A model generated the notes under the pieces. It ran no database searches. It saw only the letters and a program-made list of their open reading frames with translations, and had not been told where the DNA came from. 64,000 bases of DNA from Sphingomonas crocodyli. GTDB taxonomy: Bacteria > Pseudomonadota > Alphaproteobacteria > Sphingomonadales > Sphingomonadaceae. Below, in pieces: positions 43,653 through 52,443 of this stretch. Every line of letters starts with the position of its first letter. The stretch's first letter is position 1. The DNA lies in the NCBI RefSeq assembly GCF_004005865.1, contig NZ_SACN01000002.1, positions 434,001 through 498,000 of the forward strand, in the 5' to 3' direction. The translations under genes and the position numbers were made by a program.

Positions 43653-46600
43653 TCAGAAGGCAAGCGAGAGACCGCCGGCGACACGATCGGTCTTGAAGCT
43701 GCGACCATGATCGGTCCGCTCGTAGCTGACCTGCGCGGTGATGCGTTCGCCCAGCGCGGTGCGGATCGCGGCGCCATAGTTGAAGCCGTTGCGGTCCATG
43801 CCCACGCCCTGCACCTGCCACGAGGCGGCGCCCAGATGGACGGTGCGCTGCGCCAACGGCAGATCGCCGATATGGTGCAGCCAGTTGCCCGACAGCGACA
43901 GCAGCGCCGGCCCGATGCCGTACTGCGCCTGCGCGCCCAGCCGCGCCTCTGCGGTGCGCCAGGTGTCGCGATCGACCAGCAGCCCGTAAGCGGGCGTCGC
44001 GGCCCGTTCGCCGACGCGGCCCATCGACGTGTTGCTATAGTCGACGCCCGCCGTGCCCCAGAGCGAGAGGCCGTCGCGGCCGACGATCCGGTAGCGGCCG
44101 TCGATGCTCATCATCACGCTGGAATTAAGCTTGTTCGACGTCGCTGTGGCGGGGGCGCCGATCGTGTCGATCGTCCGCCGCGTCTTCACGCTGGCGAGCG
44201 AGACGCCCAGAACGCCGGTCAACTGCGCCGCATCGCTCGGGCGGAAGAAGCCGTACACATAGCCGGCGCCGACGTTCGATCGCGCCGATGCGCCGATGTC
44301 GGTGCTCACCTTGTTGCGCACATAGCTGCCCGCCAGCCCGATCCAGCCCTTGTCGCCCGCGGCGAGCGACACGCCCATTGCGAAGCCGTTGTTCGTGCTG
44401 CGATAGCCGCCGGCATTGGCGTCGCCCGGATGCTTGCTGGTGTAGCGGATATACTGGCCCCACATGCGGCCATGTTCCGGAGCCTGCGCGCCGAAGCCGC
44501 CGAACCCGTCGCCCGCGGCTTCGCGGACGACCTGGAAGCCGGCGCGCGACACGCCGATGCTCGCCTGTAGCGCCTGGGCGTGGATCTCGCCCGAAATCTG
44601 CTGGACGCTGCGGTTCAGGCCGTTCGCGTCGAGGCCGTAGAGGCCGGCGAAGACGGGCGCGAGCGGGCCGGTGAGGTTCGCCGCATCGGGGCGGACCGTA
44701 TCGAGCGCGGCCGCGGCGTTGCGCGCATTGCGCACCCAGCCGCCACTGTTCGCCAGTGTTGCGAAGCTGGCCGGTGTGACGACGAGCTGCACGCTGTTGG
44801 GCGTGTAGCGGACGTCGAAGCGGGTGTTGGCGGACATGCCCGACGTCGGCTGAACGATCGACTGGAAATTGCCGCTGACGGTGTCGGCGGTGACGATGGT
44901 GAAGACATCGCCCAGGACCGGCGTGAAGCTGTTGTTGGCCGCGCCCGAAATCCCGCGCAGGACGGGGGCGATCGTGCCGTTGCCGACGAAGGCACCGGTC
45001 ACGACGACACGGTCATAGCTGCCCGCGCCGCCGGCCACGGCATAGGTGCGTCCGTCGACCTCGCTGAGCAGGATCGAGCCGGTGTTGAGCGTCAGATTGC
45101 CGGCGACGGTGAGGGTGCCTGGCGAATTACCCGGCGCCAGGATGCCGGTGCTGTTCACCGTGGTGGTGCAGACGGTGCCGTTGCCGCTGAGGATCGCATT
45201 GCCGCCGACGGTGATGCCGCTGCAGGCCGAAAGGCCGCCGGCCAGCGTGGGGGAACCGACGACGAGGTTGGTCCCGCCGGTCAGCGAGACCGCGCCGGTG
45301 AAGCCACCGCTCGCGCCCGCCAGCGCCACCGTATTGCCGCCGGTGATCGTAAGCGCGCCGCTGCCGGCCAGGCCGCCGCCCAGCATGACGACGTTGTTGC
45401 GGGTATCGATGACGTTGTTCGATCCGGCGGCGGTGATCGCCGTGCCGGTGCCCAGTGCGGCCGTCGTGGTGAGCGTGCCGCCGTTCAGGGTGAGGCCGCC
45501 CGAGCCGAGCGCGTTGGTGCCAGCGACCGACAGGGTGGTGCTACCGGTCAGCGTGACCATGCCGCTGTTATTGCTGGCGCCGGTGACGTTGACGACGTTG
45601 CCGCCGAGGATGGTGAGGTCGCCGGTGCCGGTGAGGCCGCCGCCGAGGCCCAGCACGTTGTTGCCGGTGTCGATGACGTTGCTTGCGCCGGTCAGCGTGA
45701 TCGCAGCGCCGGTGTCGAGCGCTGCTGTCGTCGTTAGCGTGCCGCCATTGAGGGTGAGGCCGCCCGATCCGAGCGAGTTGGTGCCTGCTACCGACAGGGT
45801 GGTTCCGCCGGTGAGCGTGACCATACCGCTGTTGTTGCTGGCGCCGGTGACGTTGACGATGTTGCCGCCGATGATGGTCACGTTGCCGGTGCCGGTGAGG
45901 CCGCCGCCCAGGCCGAGCGCGTTGTTGCCAGTGTCGATGATGTTGCTCGTGCCGGTGACGGTGATCGCAGCGCTGGTGTCGAGTGCCGCCGTCGTCGTTA
46001 GCGTGCCGCCATTGAGGGTGAGGCCGCCCGATCCGAGCGAGTTGGTGCTTGCGACCGACAGGGTGGTGCCGCCGATCAGCGTGACCATGCCGCTATTGGT
46101 GCTGGCGCCGGTGACGTTGACGATGTTGCCGCCGGTGATGGTCACATTGCCGGTGCCGGAGAGGCCGCCGCCAAGGCCCAGCGTGTTATTGCCGGTGTCG
46201 ATGACGTTGCTCGTGCCGGTGACGGTGATCGCGGCGCTGGTGTCGAGCGCGGCCGTTGTGGTCAGTGTGCCGCCATTGAGGGTGAGGCCACCGGACCCAA
46301 GCGAATTGGTGCCCGCGACCGACAGGGTGGTGCCGCCGGTCAGGGTGACCATACCGCTATTGTTGCTCGTGCCGGTGACGTTGACGACATTACCGCCGGT
46401 GATGGTCAGGTCGCCGGTGCCGGTGAGGCCGCCGCCCAGGCCCAGCGCGTTGTTGCCGGTGTCGATGACGTTGCCCGCGCCTGCCAGAGTGATCGCCGCG
46501 TTGGTGTCGAGGGCGGCAGTCGTGGTCAGCGTGCCACTGTCAAGCGTGACGCCGCCGGTGCCGAGCGAGTTCGTGCCGGCGACGGAGAGCGTCGAGCCGC

Positions 46601-47465
46601 CGTTCAAGGTGGTGCTGCCGCTGAAGCTGTTGTCGCCGGTCAGCGACAGGGTGTTCCCGCCCGTAACGATCAGGCCGCCATTGCCGGTCGCGTCAGGCCG
46701 ATCGGTGAGATCGCCGCTGATGGCAAAATTGCCCTGCGCGGTGTCGATCGTGCCGCCATTGTCGGAAATCGCGATATCCGCGGTGACTTCGCCATCCATT
46801 TCCAGCGTGCCGCCATCCAGATAGGCGCCGCTGGGCAGGCTCGATCCCGGCGTCGGGGTGGTGACGGCGGGGTCGACGGGATCGGGCAGGTCACCCGGAT
46901 CCGCCGTGAAGTTGCCGGCGCCGCTCGCGTAGAAAGTGAGCGGAAGATTCAGCGGAGAATTGGGCGAATAGGTCGAAATGACCAGGGTGATGGGCTGATT
47001 GCTGGTCAGCAGCGCCTCGACCTGCGGGCAATAGGATTCCTGACCACCGCAGAGGGGCGTCCCGAGCGTCGGAAAAGTCTGATGATCTTCGGGATCCGTA
47101 TCATCGTTACCGATGATGGCGTTTAAGCCTGGCCGGGTCGGATCAAAGATGCCCTGGTAAAGGATCATCACGGTGTCCACCGGCGCGGATGTCTGGTTGA
47201 AGGTGTAGCGGGCAGTTTCGGCCGGATTGAAGAAAATCGCCGCATAATTGAAAACGTTGCTGCCCACCGTGAGCGTGGACGGGTTGCTCAGCACAGAGGT
47301 GCTCAAGTTGGTTGTGCTCAAGCTCCAGGTGCCGACCGTCGAATTGGACGAGTCCAGCGTGAACGTCGGCAGAGATTGCGCCTGAACGACAACGGGGGTT
47401 GCTGCGATACCGACGCATGCCGCGCCTGAGAGGAGGGCAAGGCGTAGCAGCATGGACTTCGTCAT
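43653..47465 (-). CDS. Autotransporter with repeat passenger and outer-membrane beta-barrel
   Basis: 1270 residues from the ATG at 47465 (GGAG 8 nt upstream). Signal peptide about 1-27 (ends VVVQAQ). The first 200 residues form a PEP-CTERM/lectin-like region with two Cys. Next comes a beta-helix passenger with 88-residue repeats (about 285-725; NGGTLTTTAALDT, NVIDTGNN), a PGNSPGTLTVAG linker motif of type V secretion, and a C-terminal barrel (about 1000-1270) ending LSLAF. The passenger is probably displayed on the cell surface, as in adhesins. Monocistronic, with an unusual AT-rich upstream region. Confidence 0.92.
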   Translation of the reverse strand: MTKSMLLRLALLSGAACVGIAATPVVVQAQSLPTFTLDSSNSTVGTWSLSTTNLSTSVLSNPSTLTVGSNVFNYAAIFFNPAETARYTFNQTSAPVDTVMILYQGIFDPTRPGLNAIIGNDDTDPEDHQTFPTLGTPLCGGQESYCPQVEALLTSNQPITLVISTYSPNSPLNLPLTFYASGAGNFTADPGDLPDPVDPAVTTPTPGSSLPSGAYLDGGTLEMDGEVTADIAISDNGGTIDTAQGNFAISGDLTDRPDATGNGGLIVTGGNTLSLTGDNSFSGSTTLNGGSTLSVAGTNSLGTGGVTLDSGTLTTTAALDTNAAITLAGAGNVIDTGNNALGLGGGLTGTGDLTITGGNVVNVTGTSNNSGMVTLTGGTTLSVAGTNSLGSGGLTLNGGTLTTTAALDTSAAITVTGTSNVIDTGNNTLGLGGGLSGTGNVTITGGNIVNVTGASTNSGMVTLIGGTTLSVASTNSLGSGGLTLNGGTLTTTAALDTSAAITVTGTSNIIDTGNNALGLGGGLTGTGNVTIIGGNIVNVTGASNNSGMVTLTGGTTLSVAGTNSLGSGGLTLNGGTLTTTAALDTGAAITLTGASNVIDTGNNVLGLGGGLTGTGDLTILGGNVVNVTGASNNSGMVTLTGSTTLSVAGTNALGSGGLTLNGGTLTTTAALGTGTAITAAGSNNVIDTRNNVVMLGGGLAGSGALTITGGNTVALAGASGGFTGAVSLTGGTNLVVGSPTLAGGLSACSGITVGGNAILSGNGTVCTTTVNSTGILAPGNSPGTLTVAGNLTLNTGSILLSEVDGRTYAVAGGAGSYDRVVVTGAFVGNGTIAPVLRGISGAANNSFTPVLGDVFTIVTADTVSGNFQSIVQPTSGMSANTRFDVRYTPNSVQLVVTPASFATLANSGGWVRNARNAAAALDTVRPDAANLTGPLAPVFAGLYGLDANGLNRSVQQISGEIHAQALQASIGVSRAGFQVVREAAGDGFGGFGAQAPEHGRMWGQYIRYTSKHPGDANAGGYRSTNNGFAMGVSLAAGDKGWIGLAGSYVRNKVSTDIGASARSNVGAGYVYGFFRPSDAAQLTGVLGVSLASVKTRRTIDTIGAPATATSNKLNSSVMMSIDGRYRIVGRDGLSLWGTAGVDYSNTSMGRVGERAATPAYGLLVDRDTWRTAEARLGAQAQYGIGPALLSLSGNWLHHIGDLPLAQRTVHLGAASWQVQGVGMDRNGFNYGAAIRTALGERITAQVSYERTDHGRSFKTDRVAGGLSLAF
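45360..46620. repeat. Exact-period 264-bp tandem repeats inside the autotransporter gene
   Basis: The motif TGA-GCCGCC recurs at 45491, 45755, 46019, 46283 and (as TGACGCCGCC) 46547, each exactly 264 bp apart. This equals 88 codons, so reading frame is kept. Units are about 85-95% alike by eye, the central ones most similar. They are coding repeats, not CRISPR or mobile DNA. Recombination between units could change passenger length. Confidence 0.9.
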
Positions 47466-48449
47466 TGGGCGCACTCCGAAATTATAAAATTGGCAAATAT
47501 CGCCAAAGAAATTTCAAATATTCGGAGAGATTCTTCGCCAAAATATAAGGCGAACGGCAGCGTGGCGCGCGAGCGCACCTCGGCTGGAATTGGCACGTCA
47601 AATCCCCCGGCTGCGCCCAAGGAGCCCCCGAGAGTGCAAGCGAATCGCCGTCTAACGAATTGAATTGCATGCGTAAAGTTTTAAGGCATTTACGAAATCG
47701 ATTTCGTAAGAGGAAAATTGGGTCGCCAGATCGATCGAATTCGATCGTTGCGCGCCGTGATGTAGAGCGGAATTTATCTGTTCAGATAATCTATTATAAA
47801 ACCGACATTTCATTGGAAAGTTGGTTTATATATTTATTTCTAATGCGGAATAATGAGGTTATTCTTATATAATGGAAGTTACATTAAAATAATAACCATT
47901 CCATCGACAGTGTTTTTGTGTTTATCCGAATTTGATGTGGCGGCTGACGCAATATGGCGTGAGCCGGGAACGCGATGGGCGGAGCATCGCCAAGGTGCCG
48001 GATGGCTTTAGTTGGGCACTTAACAATGCGCGCCTGGGCTCGCGTCGCAGATCTTCCGAACATCGCCTGCATCGATCGCATTTGCGCGGGTGGTGCTAAG
48101 TTTATGGAAGAACAATCGAATTTCCGAAGGGTGCAGGTGCTTCCTGGGCGAAAGTGAATAAACGTGAATTGGCGGATATCCGCCTCTTCCGGGCATTTTT
48201 ATGCGATAAAATCCTGATTTCACGAAGGATTTGGGTGCGCGCCTCTGCGTGCGCGCGCATCTCGCTTCACTTGCGGGGCGAGATTGCAGCGCAAACAGGC
48301 GCGGCGGAAGGCATTGAGCGACAAAACATTTCAATTGTATAGAATGATCAGAACGATTTTATCGGGCTGCATAGAAAAATCCGATCCCTCTAGACCGCTT
48401 CTCAGCCGGAACGATCCGGCGACGGACACCAGCAAAAAGGGATTAGATC
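47466..48449. other. AT-rich 984-bp intergenic island with two perfect palindromes
   Basis: No supported gene. The stretch 47640-47960 is markedly AT-rich against the GC-rich neighbours. It contains TTACGAAATCGATTTCGTAA (47690-47709, perfect 20-bp palindrome) and CGATCGAATTCGATCG (47732-47747, perfect 16-bp palindrome) 22 bp apart. A 70-codon reading frame at 47660-47872 crosses both and looks non-coding. The region must hold the promoters of the autotransporter (minus) and of the operon at 48450 (plus). Confidence 0.55.
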
Positions 48450-49109
48450 ATGACCATCACCGCCACGCCGACCCCCGGCAAGACCCTGCTCTCGCCGACC
48501 GACCACGCCCTGATCCTCATCGATTTCCAGTCGCAGATGGCGTTCGCCACCAAGTCGATTTCGCCCGAAATGCTCCGCAACAATGCCGCTTTGGTCGCCA
48601 ATGCCGCCGCCGGCTTCAACGTCCCCACCATCCTGACCACGGTCGCCGAAAAGAGCTTTTCCGGCCCGATGTTCTCGGAAATCACCGATCCCTTCCCCGG
48701 CCAGAAGCTGCTCGACCGCACGTCGATGAACACCTGGGAAGACGCCGCCGTGATCGACGAGGTCAACCGCATCGGCAAGCAGCGCCTGGTCTTCGCGGGC
48801 CTGTGGACTTCGGTCTGCATCGTCGGCCCCGCGCTGTCGGCGATCGAGCAGGGCTTCGAAGTCTATGTGATCACCGACGCCAGCGGCGACATTTCGGACG
48901 AGGCGCATGAGCGCGCGGTGCAGCGCATGGTGCAGGCGGGCGTCCGCCCGATCACCTCGCTCCAATACCTCCTCGAAATGCAGCGCGATTGGGCGCGGAC
49001 CGAAACCTATGACATGACCACCGGCATCGCGAAGAAGTGGGGCGGCGCCTATGGCATCGGCATCACCTACGCCAAGTCGATGTTCGGCGCTTCCGAAGGC
49101 GGTCACTGA
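48450..49109 (+). CDS. Isochorismatase-family cysteine hydrolase (YcaC-like)
   Basis: 219 residues. Asp25 (LILIDFQ) and nucleophile Cys123 (AGLWTSVCIVGPAL) are in place, the latter within the usual GLxTxxC block. The basic third residue is probably in the QKLLDRTSMN segment. YcaC-type hydrolases act on amides, hydroxamates or unknown metabolites. It is the first gene of a six-gene operon running to 53783. The XapX gene follows after 81 bp. No signal peptide. Confidence 0.88.
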   Translation: MTITATPTPGKTLLSPTDHALILIDFQSQMAFATKSISPEMLRNNAALVANAAAGFNVPTILTTVAEKSFSGPMFSEITDPFPGQKLLDRTSMNTWEDAAVIDEVNRIGKQRLVFAGLWTSVCIVGPALSAIEQGFEVYVITDASGDISDEAHERAVQRMVQAGVRPITSLQYLLEMQRDWARTETYDMTTGIAKKWGGAYGIGITYAKSMFGASEGGH

Positions 49110-49190
49110 TCGCAAGGGCGGAGGCCGGTTCCCCTTCCGGCCTCCGCCAACCTTCGCCCTGCATTCCCGCGACGAAGGGATCCCACCCCC

Positions 49191-49406
49191 ATGAAACCCT
49201 ATCTGCTTTCGGCGGGTGCCGGCCTGATCGTCGGTATCGCCTATAGCCTGATGGGCGTGCGTTCCCCCGCGCCGCCCGTCATCGCGCTGATCGGCCTGCT
49301 CGGCATCCTGCTGGGCGAACAGATCATGCCGATGGCCAAGAGCCTGCTGGCACATCATTCTGCCACCGAACCAACCATCATCGATCCCAAGGAGCCGCGC
49401 CCGTGA
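49191..49406 (+). CDS. XapX domain membrane protein (DUF1427)
   Basis: 71 residues with two membrane helices and the family core VGIAYSLMGVRSPAPPVIALIGLLGILLGE, split by the GVRSPAPP turn. Function is unknown; it is commonly found beside amidohydrolases. The stop overlaps the next gene as GTGA, so the two are translationally coupled. The C-terminal 20 residues are polar and cytosolic or periplasmic. Confidence 0.9.
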   Translation: MKPYLLSAGAGLIVGIAYSLMGVRSPAPPVIALIGLLGILLGEQIMPMAKSLLAHHSATEPTIIDPKEPRP

Positions 49407-51343
49407 CGATGACCTCCCTGACCCGCCGCCAGGCGATGACCGGCGCTGCGACCGCCGCCTTCGCCACCCCCATCCTTGCCGCCACCCGGAGACCGCCCGT
49501 GGACATGATCGTCACCAACGCCCGGATCACCACCCTCGATCGCGCCAACCCCAATGCGCAGGCGGTCGCGATCCGCGACGGCAAGTTCCTGGCGGTGGGA
49601 TCGGAACAGGAGGTTCGCGCCGCCGCCGGCCCGAACGCGCAGGTGATCGACGCCAAGGGCCGCCGCCTGATCCCCGGCCTGATCGACAGCCACATCCACG
49701 TTATCCGCGGCGGGCTGAACTATAATATGGAGCTGCGCTGGGAAGGCGTGCCGACTTTGGCCGACGCGATGGCGATGCTGAAGAAGCAGGCCGAAAACAC
49801 TCCGCCGCCGCAATGGGTGCGCGTCGTCGGCGGCTTCACCGAACATCAGTTCGCGGAGAAGCGCCTGCCGACGATCGACGAGATCAACGCCGCCGCGCCC
49901 GAAACGCCGGTGTTCATCCTCCACCTCTACGATCGCGCCTTGCTCAACGCCGCGGCGTTGCGCGCGGTGGGCTATACGAAGGACACGCCGAACCCGCCGG
50001 GCGGGGAGATCGTGCGCGACGCGGCCGGCAATCCGACCGGGCTGCTGCTGGCCCAGCCCAATGCGACGATCCTCTACGCGACCCTCGCCAAGGGGCCGAA
50101 GCTGCCCGAGGATTATCAGCTCAATTCGACCAAGCATTTCATGCGCGAATTGAACTCGCTCGGCGTCACCAGCGTGATCGATGCGGGCGGCGGCTATCAG
50201 AATTATCCGGATGATTATCAGATCATCGAGAAGCTGCATCAGGACGGCGATCTGACCCTGCGCATCGCCTACAACCTCTTCACGCAGAAGCCGAAGGAGG
50301 AGCTGAAGGACTTCGCGACCTGGTCGACCAAGGTGAAGCCGGGCGACGGCGACGACACCTATCGCCACAATGGCGCGGGCGAGATGCTCGTCTATTCGGC
50401 GGCGGATTTCGAGGATTTCCGCGTCGCGCGGCCCGATATGCCGGCGAATATGGAAGGCGATCTGGAGCCCGTCGTCCGCCTGCTGGCCGAGCGGCGCTGG
50501 CCGTGGCGGCTGCACGCCACCTATGACGAGACGATCGGCCGCGCGCTCGACGTGTTCGAAAAGGTCAATCGCGACGTACCGTTGCAGGGCCTGAACTGGT
50601 TCTTCGACCATGCCGAGACGATCAGCGAGCGGAACATCGATCGGATTGCAGCCCTTGGCGGCGGTATCGCCGTCCAGCATCGCATGGCGTTCCAGGGCGA
50701 ATATTTCGTCGAGCGTTACGGCGCGAAGGCGGCCGAACGGACCCCGCCGATCAAGCGAATGATGGCGGCGGGCATTCCGGTGGGCGCGGGCACCGACGCG
50801 ACCCGCGTCGCGAGCTACAATCCGTGGGTGTCGCTCAGCTGGCTCGTCACGTCGAAGACGGTCGGTGGCCTGCGCCTCTATCCGGTCGCCAACCGGCTCG
50901 ACCGCGAAACCGCGCTGCGGTTGTGGACCGAGGCGAACACCTGGTTTTCCAACGAACAGGGCAAGAAGGGGCAGATCAAGGCAGGCCAGCTCGCCGATCT
51001 CGCGATCCTGTCCGACGATTATTTCAGCGTGCCCGAGGATGAGATCGTCCACCTGCGGTCTGTGCTGACCATGCTGGGCGGCAAGGTGGTGCATGGGGAG
51101 GGGGATTTCGGCCCGCTCGCCCCCGCTCTGCCCCAGGCGATGCCGACCTGGTCCCCGGTCGCGACCTTCGGCGGCCATTGGCGGCGCGATGGCGCTGCGC
51201 AGAAGATGGCGGCGGCCTGCGGCTGCGCATCGTCGTGCAACGTCCACGGCCACGATCATGCCGCTGCATTGGGCGCCAATGTTCCCGCCGCCGACGTCCA
51301 GAGCTTCTGGGGCGTCATGGGCTGCGGCTGCTGGGCGGTCTGA
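49403..51343 (+). CDS. Tat-exported amidohydrolase (YtcJ-like) with Cys/His-rich tail
   Basis: 646 residues. Twin-arginine-type signal LTRRQAMTGAATAAFATPILA at the start. The amidohydrolase-3 domain has DSHIHV (metal His-x-His), FDHAETI, GAGTDAT with the catalytic Asp, and KAGQLADLAIL. The last 45 residues carry five Cys and three nearby His (CGCASSC, HGHDH, GCGC), an addition unlike the standard YtcJ ending and suggesting a metal site. The GTG at 49403 overlaps the XapX stop; an ATG 6 bp on is an alternative. DoxX starts 3 bp after it. Confidence 0.88.
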   Translation: MTMTSLTRRQAMTGAATAAFATPILAATRRPPVDMIVTNARITTLDRANPNAQAVAIRDGKFLAVGSEQEVRAAAGPNAQVIDAKGRRLIPGLIDSHIHVIRGGLNYNMELRWEGVPTLADAMAMLKKQAENTPPPQWVRVVGGFTEHQFAEKRLPTIDEINAAAPETPVFILHLYDRALLNAAALRAVGYTKDTPNPPGGEIVRDAAGNPTGLLLAQPNATILYATLAKGPKLPEDYQLNSTKHFMRELNSLGVTSVIDAGGGYQNYPDDYQIIEKLHQDGDLTLRIAYNLFTQKPKEELKDFATWSTKVKPGDGDDTYRHNGAGEMLVYSAADFEDFRVARPDMPANMEGDLEPVVRLLAERRWPWRLHATYDETIGRALDVFEKVNRDVPLQGLNWFFDHAETISERNIDRIAALGGGIAVQHRMAFQGEYFVERYGAKAAERTPPIKRMMAAGIPVGAGTDATRVASYNPWVSLSWLVTSKTVGGLRLYPVANRLDRETALRLWTEANTWFSNEQGKKGQIKAGQLADLAILSDDYFSVPEDEIVHLRSVLTMLGGKVVHGEGDFGPLAPALPQAMPTWSPVATFGGHWRRDGAAQKMAAACGCASSCNVHGHDHAAALGANVPAADVQSFWGVMGCGCWAV

Positions 51344-51346
51344 TCG

Positions 51347-51766
51347 ATGCGCACCACACCCCGCCCCATCGCCGCGCTGCTCGATGCGCGCGGCTTCGGT
51401 ATCCTCGCCCGCGGCGTCCTGACGCTGCCTTACTGGTCCAGCGGCTTCGCCAAACTGACCGACCTCGACGGCGCCTTTGCGGAAGCGGCCCATTTCGGGC
51501 TGGAGCCGGCCGGGCTGGTGGTCGCGGCCACCATCTTCGTCCAGGTCGGCGCATCGGTGCTGCTGATCCTCGGTCGGTTCGGCTGGCTGGCGGCGGGCGC
51601 GCTGGGCGTCTTCACCGCGATGGCGACGATGATCGGCCATCCCTTTTGGGAGATTGCCGATCCGGTCGCGCGCTTCCACGATCGCAACAGCTTCCTTGAG
51701 CATGTCGGGCTGATCGGCGGCTTCATGCTCGCGGCGATCCTGACCGAGCGGGAGGTGGCACGATGA
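51347..51766 (+). CDS. DoxX-family membrane protein
   Basis: 139 residues with four helices and the DoxX pattern LPYWSSGFAKLTDLDG early and FLEHVGLIGGFML late. DoxX proteins are small quinone- or thiol-linked membrane proteins of unclear function. It lies 3 bp after the amidohydrolase stop and its own stop overlaps the YoaK gene start (ATGA). Part of the six-gene operon. Confidence 0.88.
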   Translation: MRTTPRPIAALLDARGFGILARGVLTLPYWSSGFAKLTDLDGAFAEAAHFGLEPAGLVVAATIFVQVGASVLLILGRFGWLAAGALGVFTAMATMIGHPFWEIADPVARFHDRNSFLEHVGLIGGFMLAAILTEREVAR

Positions 51767-52443
51767 CCGCGCCCGCGTCCAAAACCGAAGGACTGGTGCC
51801 GCTGATGCTCGCGCTGTCGGCGACGACGGGGCTGATCGACGCGGTCAGCGTGATCGGCCTCGGCAAGGTCTTCACCGCCAACATGACCGGGAACATCGCG
51901 TTCCTGGGCTTTGCGGCGGCGGGGACGCCGGGTTTCTATTTCGCGCCGATGCTGACCGCACTGGGGTTGTTCCTGGTGGGCGCGGCGATCGGCGGGCGGA
52001 GCGCGCGGATGCATCAGGATCGGCCGCTCGCCCGCTGGCTGCTGGTATCGGCGACGATCGAGGCGATCCTGCTGATCGCGGCGGCGGGCTTCGCGATCGG
52101 CTATGACATTGCCAGCCTGTCGCCGCGCCCGAACCTCTACGCGATCATCGGCCTGACCGCGCTTGCAATGGGCTATCGCAACGCGACGGTGCGCAGCCTC
52201 AAGGTGCCCGATCTGACGACGACGGTGTTGACGCTGACCCTGACCGGTCTGGCGGCGGACAGCGCGGCGGGCGCGGGCGGCAACGCCAATTGGGGGCGCC
52301 GTATCCTGGCGGTGGTAATGATCTTCGCAGGCGCTGCCGTCGGCGCTTTCCTGCTGCTGCACTGGGGGCTGGCGATCCCGCTGCTGGTCGCCGCCGCGAT
52401 CATCTTCGTCAGCTCGGCTTTGTGCGCGGTGCGCGTCAAATGA
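51763..52443 (+). CDS. YoaK-family membrane protein (DUF1275)
   Basis: 226 residues, six hydrophobic helices. It has the DUF1275 signatures TGLIDAVSVIGLGKVFTANMTGNIAFLG near the start and GYRNATVRSLKVPDLTTTVLT (about 140-160). Function unknown; YoaK proteins are widespread in alphaproteobacteria. Coupled by ATGA overlaps on both sides, to DoxX upstream and to the porin downstream. Confidence 0.9.
   Translation: MTAPASKTEGLVPLMLALSATTGLIDAVSVIGLGKVFTANMTGNIAFLGFAAAGTPGFYFAPMLTALGLFLVGAAIGGRSARMHQDRPLARWLLVSATIEAILLIAAAGFAIGYDIASLSPRPNLYAIIGLTALAMGYRNATVRSLKVPDLTTTVLTLTLTGLAADSAAGAGGNANWGRRILAVVMIFAGAAVGAFLLLHWGLAIPLLVAAAIIFVSSALCAVRVK

Noticed and set aside
45360..46620. CRISPR-like array of regularly spaced repeats
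   Set aside because: The period is 264 bp with no short repeat/spacer structure, and it is fully in frame inside an autotransporter passenger.
47660..47872. 70-codon reading frame in the AT-rich island
   Set aside because: It runs through both perfect palindromes, has no ribosome binding site and no recognisable domain. Regulatory DNA is the better reading.
47466..48449. Genomic island or prophage edge
   Set aside because: The low GC is limited to one intergenic gap. No integrase, transposase, att-like duplication or phage gene is present.
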